64,000 nucleotides of DNA, from positions 62,001-126,000 of the forward strand of contig NZ_PISM01000001.1 in NCBI RefSeq assembly GCF_002929225.1, read 5' to 3'. Below, piece after piece: positions 1-8,892 of the stretch (the stretch's first letter is position 1; each line of letters opens with the position of its first letter). The notes under the pieces are model-generated. The model was not told the DNA's origin. It did not search any database and was given only the letters and a program-made list of their open reading frames with translations. The position numbers and the translations under genes are program-made. Source of the stretch: Stutzerimonas kunmingensis. Lineage in GTDB: Bacteria; Pseudomonadota; Gammaproteobacteria; Pseudomonadales; Pseudomonadaceae.

Positions 1-640
1 CCAGCGGCATTACTGTGCCGACGATGGCGTGGGTGATCGCCACACTGCTGGTGATCTGCTGCAGGTAGGCGTTCCAGCTGGACCCCTGCGCAACCAGTTG
101 CGCGCCGATGGTGGCGGTATCCAGGCCGCTGTTGATGCCCACGACGATCGGCGTACCGACCGCGCCAAAAGACACCGGCGTGCTTTGCACCAGCATGCCG
201 AGCAGGACTGCAGCCATTGCCGGGAAGCCGACCGCAACCAGCAGCGGTGCGGCGATGGCGGCCGGAGTGCCAAAGCCGGAAGCGCCTTCGATGAAGCAAC
301 CGAACAGCCAGGCGATGATGATGGCCTGGATGCGGCGGTCAGGGCTGATGGTGGTGAAACCGGCACGAATGGCGGTGATGCCGCCGGAATGCTTGAGGGT
401 GTTCAGCAGCAGGATTGCGCCGAAGATGATCCACAGCAGGCCCAGGGTGATCACCAGGCCTTGCAGCGTCGAGGCGATGATGCGGTTGACGCTCATGTCC
501 CAGACGAACAACCCGATGGCTGCGGTGAACAGGAAGACCAGCGGCATGGCGCGGCTGGCGGGCCAGCGCAGACCGATCAGCATGATTGCTGCGAGCAGAA
601 TGGGTGTGAAGGCGAAAAGTGCGAGCAGTCCGTTGGACAT
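1..640 (-). CDS. lldP: L-lactate permease, N-terminal part (cut by window edge)
   Basis: Inner-membrane lactate:proton symporter of the LctP family that brings lactate in for the respiratory lactate dehydrogenases. About 213 residues are visible, reading leftward from ATG at 638-640; the C-terminal half lies outside the window. The protein is strongly hydrophobic, with helices beginning almost at the N-terminus ([18 protein letters not shown]). It carries the family's Gly-rich stretch [20 protein letters not shown] and the following [11 protein letters not shown] motif. A GGGGAAG Shine-Dalgarno lies about 7 nt before the start. The gene is divergent from lldR and shares the operator region at 752-895. 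In related pseudomonads lldP heads the lldPDE lactate-use operon; the downstream genes are not visible here. Confidence 0.93.
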   Translation of the reverse strand, partial: MSNGLLALFAFTPILLAAIMLIGLRWPASRAMPLVFLFTAAIGLFVWDMSVNRIIASTLQGLVITLGLLWIIFGAILLLNTLKHSGGITAIRAGFTTISPDRRIQAIIIAWLFGCFIEGASGFGTPAAIAAPLLVAVGFPAMAAVLLGMLVQSTPVSFGAVGTPIVVGINSGLDTATIGAQLVAQGSSWNAYLQQITSSVAITHAIVGTVMPL

Positions 641-751
641 GTCAGGCTTCCCCTGCGGTTCGGTTCAGATGGGGCCCTGAGCGGACCGTGGAGTAGTTTT
701 TGTGCGCAGATCTCATGCTGAGTCCTCTTATTTTTAGACCACTCTGTAAAG

Positions 752-762
752 TGGTAATACCA
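752..762. promoter_or_regulatory. Putative LldR operator O1 (TGGTAATACCA)
   Basis: Perfect dyad TGGT-N3-ACCA, matching the T-GT-N(0-3)-AC-A pattern of FadR-type GntR regulators. It lies in the lldP/lldR divergent region, about 110 bp before the lldP start. A second copy is at 885-895, with 133 bp between centres. That the site is bound by LldR is inferred. Confidence 0.7.
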
Positions 763-884
763 ATTAACAGAAGTGAATGGCCAGCGTAAGAGCTGCGTAT
801 AGGGGCGTCAATTAGCTAGCTATAGACTTTGGTCGCAACAACCGGCCTTGTGCAGATGCGCGGTCATGGCTAGCATTTTCGGAT

Positions 885-895
885 TGGTATGACCA
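885..895. promoter_or_regulatory. Putative LldR operator O2 (TGGTATGACCA)
   Basis: Second TGGT-N3-ACCA dyad, 12 bp before the proposed lldR ATG at 908, so well placed for autoregulation. With O1 it could support a looped repression complex, as described for the two operators of the E. coli lld operon. Function is inferred from the repeat and its position. Confidence 0.68.
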
Positions 896-907
896 TTCGG
901 GGTGGCT

Positions 908-1693
908 ATGGACGTGGGGATGGTGCGGCAGCGGCGGCTAGCGGACGATATCGTCGCGCAGCTGGAAACCATGATTCTCGAGGGCACGCTCAAGGCGGGT
1001 GAGCGTCTGCCTGCGGAGCGCGCCCTGGCTGAAAGCTTTGGCGTCTCGCGGCCTTCGCTTCGCGAAGCGATTCAGAAGCTCGCGGCCAAGGGGCTGCTGG
1101 TCAGTCGGCATGGCGGAGGTACGTTCGTCGCCGAGTCGCTGGGCTCGACGTTCAGTGATCCGTTGCTGCATCTGCTGGAAAACAACAGCGATGCGCAGCG
1201 TGACTTATTGGAGTTTCGCCACACGCTCGAGGGCAGCTGCGCCTACTACGCAGCGCTGCGTGCGACCGAGGTGGATCGGAAGCGGCTCACCGAAGCCTTT
1301 GCTGCATTGCAGGACTGCTACGCCCGGGAAGGCAAGGTCTCTCGGGCAGAAGAGGGCGCAGCCGATGCCCAGTTCCATCTCGCCATTGCCGAAGCCAGCC
1401 ACAACGCGGTGCTGCTGCATACCATTCGTGGCCTGTTCGACCTGCTCAAGCGCAACGTGGTGACCAATATCGGCGGCATGTACGCCCTGCGTGACGAAAC
1501 GCGGGACATGCTGATGAGCCAGCATCGCGAGTTGTACGAGGCGATCATGGCCAGGCGAGCGACCGAGGCGCGGGAGGTTATTCATCGGCATATCAATTAC
1601 GTGCAGGAAGTGCTGGCTGAAGGTCAGCAGGAGGCTCAGCGTCTGGCGCGCGCGCAGCGCAGGCAGGGAGAGCGGATGCAGAAGGAAGGGTGA
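908..1693 (+). CDS. lldR: Lactate-responsive GntR/FadR-family repressor LldR
   Basis: Cytoplasmic DNA-binding repressor of lactate utilisation; lactate binding to the effector domain relieves repression in characterised relatives. The protein has about 261 residues. Residues 8-75 form a GntR winged helix (ADDIVAQLE, then LPAERALAESFGVSRPSLREA). A helical FCD effector domain follows at about 95-225, with metal-site type histidines in FHLAIAEASHNAVL and HREL. The gene is divergent from lldP, and two TGGT-N3-ACCA operators lie between them. I chose ATG 908 because a GGGG run sits 5 nt before it; GTG 902 and ATG 920 are alternatives. The C-terminus ends in a basic Gln/Arg-rich tail. Confidence 0.9.
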   Translation: MDVGMVRQRRLADDIVAQLETMILEGTLKAGERLPAERALAESFGVSRPSLREAIQKLAAKGLLVSRHGGGTFVAESLGSTFSDPLLHLLENNSDAQRDLLEFRHTLEGSCAYYAALRATEVDRKRLTEAFAALQDCYAREGKVSRAEEGAADAQFHLAIAEASHNAVLLHTIRGLFDLLKRNVVTNIGGMYALRDETRDMLMSQHRELYEAIMARRATEAREVIHRHINYVQEVLAEGQQEAQRLARAQRRQGERMQKEG

Positions 1694-1698
1694 GAGCG

Positions 1699-1721
1699 GA
1701 GCCGGCACTGCCTGCCGGCTC
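1699..1721. terminator. Hairpin between convergent lldR and smpB
   Basis: Perfect 9-bp stem GAGCCGGCA / TGCCGGCTC with a 5-nt loop, located just after the lldR stop and about 44 bp beyond the smpB stop. No clear T-run follows on either strand, so it is a weak intrinsic terminator candidate or an mRNA-end protecting hairpin. Confidence 0.4.
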
Positions 1722-1764
1722 GGTATCACTGCTTAGGCTGATCAGGCCAAACGCTGAGCGTGGC

Positions 1765-2247
1765 TCAGTCGTCCTTGCCCTTGGTGCGCATTGCGCGCTG
1801 GATCTCCCGATCGGAATCGCGTTCCTTCTCGGTGTGGCGCTTGTCGTACTCCTTCTTGCCTTTGCCGAGGGCAATCTCGCACTTGATCATGTGCTTCTTC
1901 CAGTACAGCGACAGCGCTACGCAGGCGTAGCCTTTCTGCTGTACGGCGCCGAACAGCTTGCCCAGCTCGCGCTTGTTCAGCAGCAGCTTGCGGGTGCGGG
2001 TCGGGTCGGCAATGACGTGTGTGCTGGCGCTGGTCAGCGGCGTGATGTGCGCACCCATCAGCCAGGCTTCGCCATCCTTGAGCAGGACGTAGCTGTCGAC
2101 CAGCTGAGCCTTGCCGGCGCGCATGCTCTTCACTTCCCAGCCGGCCAGGACGAGGCCCGCCTCGAATTTCTGTTCGATGAAGTAGTCGTGTAGCGCTTTC
2201 TTGTTCAGCGCGATGGTCCCGGGGGACTGTTTCTTCTGTTTGGCCAT
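1765..2247 (-). CDS. smpB: SsrA-binding protein SmpB (trans-translation)
   Basis: Binds tmRNA and brings it to ribosomes stalled on mRNAs without a stop codon, so that the nascent chain is tagged for proteolysis and the ribosome is recycled. The protein has 160 residues, normal for the family. It begins [23 protein letters not shown], followed by the beta-barrel core ([19 protein letters not shown], then LLLNKREL) and the basic tail ([20 protein letters not shown]) that mimics an mRNA path in the ribosomal A site. The frame stays open upstream to 2295, but the conserved N-terminus fixes the start at 2247. It is divergent from ratA. The tmRNA gene is not in this window. Confidence 0.96.
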   Translation of the reverse strand: MAKQKKQSPGTIALNKKALHDYFIEQKFEAGLVLAGWEVKSMRAGKAQLVDSYVLLKDGEAWLMGAHITPLTSASTHVIADPTRTRKLLLNKRELGKLFGAVQQKGYACVALSLYWKKHMIKCEIALGKGKKEYDKRHTEKERDSDREIQRAMRTKGKDD

Positions 2248-2457
2248 AGGGGCCGCATTATAGGGAGTCCCGCTGCGGCTGGCGACAGCCTGCAAGAGCG
2301 CTGGCGGCAGAAACTTGAGGGGCAGCCGTTAATCCCCGACAATGTGCCCCGCTTTGCGCTGAGCCGCTTCCCGGGTGTCGCCCGGAAGCCGCGGTTGCGG
2401 GCTGGCTGCGCCAACTTTTGGATGGCGCGCAATGAAACGACGACGTAGAAGGTCCGC

Positions 2458-2892
2458 ATGACGACGCACATTCAACGTTCCGCGCTGCTGCCGTACCCGG
2501 CCCAGGCGCTGTTCGACATGGTCAACGACGTAGCCAGCTACCCGCAGTTCCTGCCCTGGTGTTCAGCGACTGAGGTGCTTTCCAGCAGCGAGACCGAAAT
2601 GCACGCCAGCATGACGGTGGCGAAGGCCGGGTTGAGCCAGCGCTTCATGACGCGCAACGCCCTGGACCTCGGCAAGCGTATCGAGATGACGCTTGAGGAA
2701 GGCCCATTCAGCCATCTTCATGGCATCTGGGAATTCAAGGCCCTGGGGGAAAAGGCCTGCAAGATAAGCCTGGATCTGACCTTTGATTACGCCGGGCCGC
2801 TGGTCAAGGCAACGCTCGGGCCGCTGTTCAACCAGGCTGCCAACACTTTGGTCGATGCCTTCTGCGAGCGGGCGAAGCAGCTATATGGATAA
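2458..2892 (+). CDS. ratA: RatA-like START-domain protein (ribosome association / coenzyme Q10 binding family)
   Basis: The protein has 144 residues and a single START/SRPBCC lipid-binding fold: IQRSALLPYPAQALFDMVNDVASYPQFLPWC at the start, and the long C-terminal helix FNQAANTLVDAFCERAKQLYG. E. coli RatA was reported to block 70S formation and be the toxin of a RatA-RatB pair. The fold is also that of yeast Coq10, a ubiquinone carrier, so the physiological role in pseudomonads is open. It overlaps ratB by 8 bp, which suggests translational coupling. Confidence 0.88.
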   Translation: MTTHIQRSALLPYPAQALFDMVNDVASYPQFLPWCSATEVLSSSETEMHASMTVAKAGLSQRFMTRNALDLGKRIEMTLEEGPFSHLHGIWEFKALGEKACKISLDLTFDYAGPLVKATLGPLFNQAANTLVDAFCERAKQLYG

Positions 2893-3199
2893 GCAATCGA
2901 TTGCGGTCGAAGTGGTCTATGCCCTGGCCGACAAGCAGAAGCTGCTGCAGATGACCGTGCCCGCGGGCACCACCGTGCGCGACGCGGCCTTGCGTTCGGG
3001 AATGGATACGCACTTCCCGGGGCTCGATCTGGCCGCAGCTCCGTTGGGTATCTTCGGCAAGGCCGTGCCCAAGCCCGATGAGCGCGTGCTCGAGGAGGGT
3101 GAGCGCGTGGAGATCTACCGGCCGCTGATTGCCGACCCGAAAGAGGTGCGCAAACAGCGCGCCGCACGGGCAGCAAAGAACAAGGCCGAAGACGCTTGA
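2885..3199 (+). CDS. ratB: RnfH/RatB family protein (UPF0125)
   Basis: Small ubiquitin-like beta-grasp protein of 104 residues (IAVEVVYALADKQKLLQMTVP, then GIFGKAVPKPDERVLEEGERVEIYRPL) with a basic C-terminal tail rich in Arg, Lys and Ala. The family is called RatB because it is encoded beside RatA, or RnfH because some members sit in rnf operons; the biochemical role is not established. It starts inside the last codons of ratA (ATG 2885), so the two are probably translated together. It is followed by a strong hairpin shared with the convergent bamE. Confidence 0.85.
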   Translation: MDKQSIAVEVVYALADKQKLLQMTVPAGTTVRDAALRSGMDTHFPGLDLAAAPLGIFGKAVPKPDERVLEEGERVEIYRPLIADPKEVRKQRAARAAKNKAEDA

Positions 3200-3212
3200 A
3201 TATGCTGAAACA

Positions 3213-3241
3213 AAAACGCCCGGGCTAGCCGGGCGTTTCTT
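3213..3241. terminator. Bidirectional terminator between ratB and bamE
   Basis: Stem AAACGCCCGG / CCGGGCGTTT around a short loop (GCTAG), flanked by A-rich sequence on the left and T-rich sequence on the right, so it can end transcription from both sides. Confidence 0.85.
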
Positions 3242-3756
3242 TATTCGGTTTCCAGCGGTTCGGGAATCGGCACCGGAACCGGCTCTGCTTCATCCACTTC
3301 ACGCTGAATCTGCTCCAGCAGCGAGCCAGGCGCAGGGCGCTCTTCAGGCTGGCTTGGCTGGGCGGCAGGAGCCGCGTCAGGCGCCTGGGCGTCGCGGCCA
3401 AGGATCTGTTCATCGCGGCTTACGCCGGGCATGAAGTCGCCGGCCAGGCCCGCCAGCTGGTCGTTGGCATTGAATACCAGACTGACGCGCTCCTGCTGGC
3501 GCGGACTGCCGCCCGGCTGGATGCTGTACAGGTAGTCCCAGCGGTTGGCATGGAAGGTGTCGGTGATCAGCGGGTTGCCCATGATAAACCGCACCTGCTG
3601 GCGGGTCATTCCGGGGCGCAACTGGTCTATCATGTCCTGCGTGACGACATTGCCCTGTTGAATGTCGACCTTGTAAACCCCGGGGAATGAACAACCGGCG
3701 AGTGCGACCAGACCTGCGAAGGAGAGGCTGGCCAGCATGAGCTTGGTGTTTTGCAT
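3241..3756 (-). CDS. bamE: Outer membrane assembly lipoprotein BamE (OmlA)
   Basis: Periplasm-facing lipoprotein of the BAM complex that inserts beta-barrel proteins into the outer membrane. The protein has 171 residues. A lipoprotein signal peptide ends in LAGC, with lipidated Cys22. A SmpA/OmlA domain spans about 28-110 (VQQG-type segment [44 protein letters not shown]). A low-complexity Pro/Ala/Glu tail of about 60 residues follows, ending [13 protein letters not shown]. The start at 3756 gives a proper signal peptide; the frame is open further upstream but without one. It is divergent from fur, as in other pseudomonads. Confidence 0.95.
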   Translation of the reverse strand: MQNTKLMLASLSFAGLVALAGCSFPGVYKVDIQQGNVVTQDMIDQLRPGMTRQQVRFIMGNPLITDTFHANRWDYLYSIQPGGSPRQQERVSLVFNANDQLAGLAGDFMPGVSRDEQILGRDAQAPDAAPAAQPSQPEERPAPGSLLEQIQREVDEAEPVPVPIPEPLETE

Positions 3757-3851
3757 CGGTGGGTGACTTCCACTATCTTGGCTGGGCAAAGAACCCGGAT
3801 CATACCCGTATTGAAGGAGGCTGCGAAACAGCAGCAGCGAGAAAGCCAACC

Positions 3852-4256
3852 ATGGTTGAAAATAGCGAACTACGTAAAGCTGGTCTCAAGGTAACTCTGC
3901 CGCGGGTCAAGATCCTGCAGATGCTGGACACTACCGATCGCCGCCACATGAGCGCCGAAGACGTCTACAAGGCGTTGATGGAAGCGGGTGAGGATGTCGG
4001 TCTGGCGACGGTCTATCGCGTGCTGACCCAGTTCGAGGCGGCCGGTCTGGTAGTTCGGCACAACTTCGATGGTGGTCATGCCGTCTTCGAGCTGGCCGAC
4101 GGCGGGCATCACGACCACATGGTCTGCGTCGATAGCGGCGACGTCATCGAGTTTTTCGATCCCGAGATCGAGAAGTTGCAGAAAGAAATCGTCAAGCGTC
4201 ACGGCTACGAGCTGGTGGATCACAATCTGGTGCTCTACGTGCGCAAAAAAGACTGA
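3852..4256 (+). CDS. fur: Ferric uptake regulator Fur
   Basis: Fe(II)-dependent dimeric repressor of siderophore and iron-uptake genes. The protein has 134 residues. The N-terminal winged helix ([14 protein letters not shown], then [15 protein letters not shown]) is followed by a metal-binding dimerisation domain with HHDH at 86-89 and [10 protein letters not shown]. Only one Cys (92) is left where E. coli Fur has CxxC, a known Pseudomonas-type variation. ATG 3852 matches the family N-terminus [11 protein letters not shown]. The gene is monocistronic, between the bamE promoter region and a strong terminator at 4268-4297. I see no clear Fur box before it. Confidence 0.97.
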   Translation: MVENSELRKAGLKVTLPRVKILQMLDTTDRRHMSAEDVYKALMEAGEDVGLATVYRVLTQFEAAGLVVRHNFDGGHAVFELADGGHHDHMVCVDSGDVIEFFDPEIEKLQKEIVKRHGYELVDHNLVLYVRKKD

Positions 4257-4267
4257 TCCAGACATAT

Positions 4268-4297
4268 GAAAAAGGCGGCCAAGGCCGCCTTTTTTGT
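4268..4297. terminator. Terminator between convergent fur and recN
   Basis: Stem AAAAAGGCGGCC / GGCCGCCTTTTTT around a very short loop, A-run on one side and T-run on the other: a classic bidirectional intrinsic terminator. Confidence 0.9.
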
Positions 4298-4312
4298 GCC
4301 TGGCTGCCGGGC

Positions 4313-5986
4313 TCAGGCTTGTGCGGAGGTGACCATCTGTCGGGCATGTGCCAGAGACTGCTCGGTCAGGTCGACGCCGCCGAGCATTCGCGCGATTTCC
4401 TCGACGCGGCCGTTCTGATCCAGTTCTGCGACGGCAGTGCGGGTTTCATCCGCCCCGCGAGCCTTGTGCACGAACAGGTGGTGATGTCCTTGGGCGGCGA
4501 CTTGGGGCAGGTGGGTGACGGTCAGCACCTGGCCGCGCTCGCCGAGGCGGCGCAGCAGCTGGCCAACGATCTCCGCGGTGGGGCCGCCGATACCCACGTC
4601 GACTTCATCGAACACCAGTGTCGGTACGCGGGATGTCTGCGCGGTGATCACCTGAATCGCCAAGCTGATGCGTGATAGTTCACCCCCGGATGCGACCTTG
4701 GCCAGGGCGCGCAGGGGCTGGCCCGGGTTGGCGCTGACCAGGAACTCGACCTGCTCCAGGCCGTAGGGCATCAGTTCGCCTTCGGCTGCAGGCTTGAGTT
4801 GCACGTTGAATCTGCCGCCTGGCATACCCAGTCTTTGAATCTCTACCTCGACAGCGCTGGCCAGTTGTTCGGCCGCGGCCTGGCGCATGCGGCTGAGTTC
4901 GCCGGCTTTTTCTTCGTAGTGCCGAGCGTAGGCCGCCAGTTCTTCACCGAGGCGCTCGACTGCTTCGTCGTCGGCGTTCAGCCCTTCTAGCTCCTCCAGC
5001 AGCTGCTGGTGCAGGTTGGGCAGTTCGGTCGGTTGCACGCGGTGCTTGCGAGCGAGGGTGTAGATGGTATCCAGCCGCTCTTCCAGCATCTGCTGGCGCT
5101 CCGGATCTGCGTCGAAGTGATCGACGAAGCGGTTCAGCTCGCCGATCGCCTCTTCAACCTGAATCTGCGCGCTTGCCAGCAGATTGACTGCTTCGCTCAG
5201 GGCTTGAGGTTGGTTCTGGAAGGCGCTCAGACGCTGCAGGCTGCTGGTCAGTGCCGACAGCACGTTGCCGGCATCGCTCTCGCTGCACAGCTCCATGACC
5301 TGGCGGCAGGCGCCGAGCAACTGCTCAGCATTGGCCAGGTTCTTGTGTTCGCGCTCGAGTTGCTCCAGTTCGTTCTCGCCCAGCGCCAGGTTCTCCAGCT
5401 CTTCCAGCTGGTAGCTGAGCAATTGGTGGCGTGCGCGCTGTTCGTCGCCACTGTTGCTCAGACGTTCCAGGGTCTGTCGCGTCTGCCGCCAGCGCTGGGC
5501 GGCCAGCTGGACCTGTCGCGCCAGCTCCTGGTTGCCGCTGTACTCATCGAGCAGGCGCCGATGGGTGTCGGTCTTCAGCAGGGATTGATGCTCGTGCTGG
5601 CTGTGGATATCGATAAGCAGCTCGCCCAGCGACTTGAGGTCGCCCTGCGGACAAGGGGTGCCGTTGATGTAGCCGCGGGAACGACCTTCGGCGGTGATGA
5701 CACGGCGCAGGATGCAGGGCCCGTCATGGTCCATGTCGCGCTCGGCGAGCCAGGCGCGGGCGTCGGGAATATCGTCCAGGTCGAAGCTGGCAAGAATGTC
5801 GGCCTTGTCGGCGCCGATGCGCACCACGCTGCTGTCGGCCCGGTCGCCCAACGTCAGGCCGAGGGCGTCGAGCATAATCGACTTGCCTGCGCCGGTTTCT
5901 CCGCTGATGACGCTCATGCCGCGTTTCAGCTCGAGGTCGAGGTGCTCGACGATGGCGTAGTTGTGGACCGATAGATGAACCAGCAT
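4313..5986 (-). CDS. recN: DNA repair protein RecN
   Basis: SMC-like ATPase of recombinational double-strand-break repair that acts early with RecA at broken ends. The protein has 557 residues, full length. Walker A GETGAGKS lies at 29-36, a long coiled coil occupies the middle (roughly 150-380), and the C-terminal ABC signature region (VASGGELSRISLAIQVI) precedes Walker B LVFDEVDVGIGG. It is divergent from grpE with about 200 bp between. I did not find a convincing LexA box in the upstream sequence, so SOS control is not claimed. Confidence 0.96.
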   Translation of the reverse strand: MLVHLSVHNYAIVEHLDLELKRGMSVISGETGAGKSIMLDALGLTLGDRADSSVVRIGADKADILASFDLDDIPDARAWLAERDMDHDGPCILRRVITAEGRSRGYINGTPCPQGDLKSLGELLIDIHSQHEHQSLLKTDTHRRLLDEYSGNQELARQVQLAAQRWRQTRQTLERLSNSGDEQRARHQLLSYQLEELENLALGENELEQLEREHKNLANAEQLLGACRQVMELCSESDAGNVLSALTSSLQRLSAFQNQPQALSEAVNLLASAQIQVEEAIGELNRFVDHFDADPERQQMLEERLDTIYTLARKHRVQPTELPNLHQQLLEELEGLNADDEAVERLGEELAAYARHYEEKAGELSRMRQAAAEQLASAVEVEIQRLGMPGGRFNVQLKPAAEGELMPYGLEQVEFLVSANPGQPLRALAKVASGGELSRISLAIQVITAQTSRVPTLVFDEVDVGIGGPTAEIVGQLLRRLGERGQVLTVTHLPQVAAQGHHHLFVHKARGADETRTAVAELDQNGRVEEIARMLGGVDLTEQSLAHARQMVTSAQA

Positions 5987-6107
5987 GGCAAGGGCTCCCG
6001 ATTTGCGTGGCTGGGTATTTATACAGTGGTTTTCCTGGGCGCTACAAGCGTTGAAGGATGAATGTGCGGTTGCTCGTCATTTCGCTGGGCGCTCTTCGCT
6101 TTCCGCC

Positions 6108-6135
6108 CTTGAAGCCTGTTTTCGCGCCCCCATAT
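6108..6135 (+). promoter_or_regulatory. Heat-shock (RpoH, sigma-32) promoter of grpE
   Basis: CTTGAAG at 6108-6114, a 14-bp spacer, and CCCATAT at 6129-6135, close to the sigma-32 consensus CTTGAAA-N13-15-CCCCATNT. It lies about 50 bp before the grpE start. Confidence 0.85.
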
Positions 6136-6187
6136 AGCGGCACAAGCGCGGGTTTGCTGCCCGCTGATCGTATAGAGAGGAGGACCT

Positions 6188-6757
6188 ATGGCCGACGAGC
6201 AGAACCTGGATAACCAGAACCCGGAAGCGCCCGAGCATTCGGAAGCGGACGTAGCCGAGGATCTGGCCGCCCGCGTGCAGTCGCTGGAAGAGCAGCTGGC
6301 CGCTGCGCAGGACCAGTCACTGCGCGTTGCGGCTGAGCTGCAGAACATCCGCCGGCGCGCCGAGCAGGATGTCGAGAAGGCGCACAAGTTCGCCCTGGAA
6401 AAGTTCGCCGGTGATTTGCTTGCCGTTGCCGACAGTCTCGAGCGTGGCCTTGAGCTGTCCAGTGCTGATGACGAGGCGGTCAAGCCCATGCGTGAGGGCG
6501 TCGAGCTGACCCTCAAGCTGCTTCAGGACACGCTGGCGCGTCACCAGCTCGAGCAGCTCGATCCGCATGGCGAGCCGTTCAATCCTGAGCATCACCAGGC
6601 CATGGCCATGGAAGAAAGCACCCATGTCGAGCCGGGCAACGTGCTCAAGGTGTTCCAGAAAGGTTACCTGCTCAACGGTCGCCTGCTGCGTCCGGCGATG
6701 GTCGTCGTCAGCAAGGCGCCTGCCGATGTGCCGCCTTCGATTGATGAGAAGGCTTGA
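6188..6757 (+). CDS. grpE: Nucleotide exchange factor GrpE
   Basis: Co-chaperone that releases ADP from DnaK and may act as a thermosensor. The protein has 189 residues. An acidic N-terminus is followed by the long dimer coiled coil ([21 protein letters not shown], then [21 protein letters not shown]) and the C-terminal beta domain ([21 protein letters not shown], then [18 protein letters not shown]). It is preceded by an RpoH promoter and AGGAGG-type Shine-Dalgarno. The dnaK promoter overlaps its stop codon, so grpE and dnaK have separate heat-shock starts although adjacent. Confidence 0.97.
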   Translation: MADEQNLDNQNPEAPEHSEADVAEDLAARVQSLEEQLAAAQDQSLRVAAELQNIRRRAEQDVEKAHKFALEKFAGDLLAVADSLERGLELSSADDEAVKPMREGVELTLKLLQDTLARHQLEQLDPHGEPFNPEHHQAMAMEESTHVEPGNVLKVFQKGYLLNGRLLRPAMVVVSKAPADVPPSIDEKA

Positions 6758-6780
6758 AATCCGGTTGCCGACCCCCATCT
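6753..6780 (+). promoter_or_regulatory. Heat-shock (RpoH, sigma-32) promoter of dnaK
   Basis: CTTGAAA at 6753-6759, 13 bp, and CCCCATCT at 6773-6780: an exact match to the sigma-32 consensus. The -35 element overlaps the grpE stop codon (6755-6757). Confidence 0.93.
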
Positions 6781-6856
6781 GGTAGCCAAGCGTTTTTGTG
6801 TTACCCGCAGCCGGTAAAACAGGCGCGGACCAATCGAAATTTGGAGAGCGAATTAA

Positions 6857-8770
6857 ATGGGTAAGATCATCGGTATCGACCTGGGAACCACCAACTCCTG
6901 CGTCTCGATTCTGGAAAACGGCAAGGCCAAGGTAATTGAAAATGCCGAAGGCGGCCGTACCACTCCGTCGATCATCGCGTACGCGAACGACGGCGAAATC
7001 CTGGTTGGTCAGTCGGCCAAGCGCCAGGCAGTGACCAACCCGCACAACACCCTGTATGCGGTAAAGCGTCTGATCGGTCGTCGCTTTGACGAAGACGTCG
7101 TGCAGAAAGACATTCAGATGGTCCCTTACAAGATCGTCAAGGCAGACAACAGCGACGCCTGGGTCGAGGTGAATGGCCAGAAGATGGCGCCGCCGCAGAT
7201 CTCCGCTGAAATCCTGAAGAAGATGAAGAAGACCGCCGAGGACTACCTCGGTGAGCCGGTGACCGAGGCGGTGATCACCGTTCCGGCCTACTTCAACGAC
7301 AGCCAGCGTCAGGCCACCAAGGATGCCGGTCGTATCGCCGGTCTGGACGTCAAGCGCATCATCAACGAGCCGACCGCGGCTGCGCTGGCATACGGTATGG
7401 ACAAGGCCAAGGGCGACCACACCGTGATCGTTTATGACCTGGGTGGCGGCACCTTCGACGTTTCGGTGATCGAGATCGCCGAAGTCGACGGTGAGCACCA
7501 GTTTGAAGTGCTGGCTACCAACGGCGACACCTTCCTCGGTGGTGAGGACTTCGACATCCGCCTGATCGACTACCTCGTCGACGAGTTCAAGAAAGAAACC
7601 GGCATGAACCTCAAGGGTGATCCGCTGGCGATGCAGCGCCTGAAGGAAGCTGCCGAGAAGGCCAAGATCGAGCTGTCCTCCAGCCAGCAGACCGACGTCA
7701 ACCTGCCGTACATCACCGCTGACGCGTCTGGTCCGAAGCACCTGAACGTGAAGATTTCCCGCGCCAAGCTGGAAGCGCTGGTCGAGGATCTGGTGCAGCG
7801 CACCATCGAGCCTTGCCGCATTGCGCTGAAGGATGCCGGCGTTGACGTTTCGAAGATCGACGACGTGATCCTGGTCGGTGGTCAGACCCGTATGCCGCTG
7901 GTGCAGCAGAAAGTCGCCGAGTTCTTCGGCAAGGAAGCACGCAAGGACGTCAACCCGGATGAAGCCGTGGCCATGGGTGCTGCCATTCAGGGCGCGGTCC
8001 TGGCCGGTGACGTCAAGGACGTGCTGCTGCTCGACGTATCGCCGCTTACCCTGGGCATCGAAACCCTGGGTGGCGTGATGACGCCGCTGATCGAGAAGAA
8101 CACCACTATCCCGACCAAGAAGTCGCAGGTGTTCTCCACTGCGGACGATAACCAGAGCGCCGTGACCATTCATGTGCTGCAGGGCGAGCGCAAGCAGGCT
8201 GCGCAGAACAAGTCGCTGGGTCGCTTCGATCTGGCCGAGATCCCGCCGGCACCGCGTGGCATGCCGCAGATCGAGGTCACCTTCGACATCGACGCCAACG
8301 GCATCCTGCACGTGTCTGCCAAGGATAAGGCCACTGGCAAGCAGCAATCCATCGTGATCAAGGCCAACTCGGGTCTGTCCGAGGAAGAAATCGAGCAGAT
8401 GGTCCGCGATGCCGAGGCGAATGCCGAGGAAGACCGCAAGTTCGAGGAGTTGGCCACCGCACGTAACCAGGGCGACCAGCTGGTGCACGCCACTCGCAAG
8501 ATGCTCACCGAAGCCGGCGACAAGGCCAGCGACGATGACAAGGCGGCCATCGAGAAGGCGCTTGGCGAGCTGGAAGTGGCCATCAAGGGCGACGACAAAG
8601 CTGAGATCGAAGCGAAGATCGCGGCGGTTTCCCAGGCTTCAACCCCGGTCGCGCAGAAGATGTACGCCGAGCAGGCCCAGGCTGGTGAAGGTCAGTCGCC
8701 AGATGAGCAGGGCAAGCCGGGCGACGACGTGGTCGACGCCGAGTTCGAAGAGGTCAAGGACAACAAGTAA
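6857..8770 (+). CDS. dnaK: Chaperone DnaK (Hsp70)
   Basis: ATP-dependent protein-folding chaperone working with DnaJ and GrpE; it also controls RpoH stability in proteobacteria. The protein has 637 residues. The ATPase domain (about 1-385) contains [34 protein letters not shown] and [13 protein letters not shown]. After the linker ([15 protein letters not shown]) come the substrate-binding beta domain and a helical lid, ending in the acidic tail [16 protein letters not shown] with the conserved EEV-type motif. Shine-Dalgarno GGAGAG precedes ATG 6857. It has its own strong RpoH promoter. Confidence 0.98.
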   Translation: MGKIIGIDLGTTNSCVSILENGKAKVIENAEGGRTTPSIIAYANDGEILVGQSAKRQAVTNPHNTLYAVKRLIGRRFDEDVVQKDIQMVPYKIVKADNSDAWVEVNGQKMAPPQISAEILKKMKKTAEDYLGEPVTEAVITVPAYFNDSQRQATKDAGRIAGLDVKRIINEPTAAALAYGMDKAKGDHTVIVYDLGGGTFDVSVIEIAEVDGEHQFEVLATNGDTFLGGEDFDIRLIDYLVDEFKKETGMNLKGDPLAMQRLKEAAEKAKIELSSSQQTDVNLPYITADASGPKHLNVKISRAKLEALVEDLVQRTIEPCRIALKDAGVDVSKIDDVILVGGQTRMPLVQQKVAEFFGKEARKDVNPDEAVAMGAAIQGAVLAGDVKDVLLLDVSPLTLGIETLGGVMTPLIEKNTTIPTKKSQVFSTADDNQSAVTIHVLQGERKQAAQNKSLGRFDLAEIPPAPRGMPQIEVTFDIDANGILHVSAKDKATGKQQSIVIKANSGLSEEEIEQMVRDAEANAEEDRKFEELATARNQGDQLVHATRKMLTEAGDKASDDDKAAIEKALGELEVAIKGDDKAEIEAKIAAVSQASTPVAQKMYAEQAQAGEGQSPDEQGKPGDDVVDAEFEEVKDNK

Positions 8771-8829
8771 GCCCTGGCTTGCTTCCGCTCCAGCCCGCGC
8801 CGACATCGTTCGGGCGGGCCCGACCGCTG

Positions 8830-8849
8830 CGCGGGGGCTTGCTCCCGCG
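8830..8849. repeat. Short REP-like palindrome between dnaK and dnaJ
   Basis: CGCGGGGGCTTGCTCCCGCG is an imperfect palindrome resembling the cores of Pseudomonas REP sequences. A second G/C dyad lies just upstream (8800-8822). It is not followed by T residues, so it is more a repeat or mRNA-stabilising hairpin than a terminator. Confidence 0.45.
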
Positions 8850-8892
8850 TCGGCGTGTCTGGAAGGCATGAATTTGAGGGTTCAGGATAGTT

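Noticed and set aside
29..721. 230-codon plus-strand frame at the window start
   Set aside because: Antisense to lldP, which has clear membrane helices and permease motifs; the frame is Asp/Gly/Gln-rich.
2458..3199. ratA-ratB as a classical toxin-antitoxin module
   Set aside because: The pair is core chromosomal, in conserved order, and the fold of RatA equals a coenzyme Q carrier; sequence alone does not support a selfish toxin-antitoxin role.
6317..8488. 723-codon open frame antisense to grpE-dnaK
   Set aside because: It mirrors the codon bias of GC-rich dnaK, has no start signal or known domain, and grpE and dnaK are certain.
8780..8850. G/C dyads after dnaK as a terminator
   Set aside because: No T-run follows, and dnaJ lacks a promoter of its own, so I treat them as a repeat or stability element.
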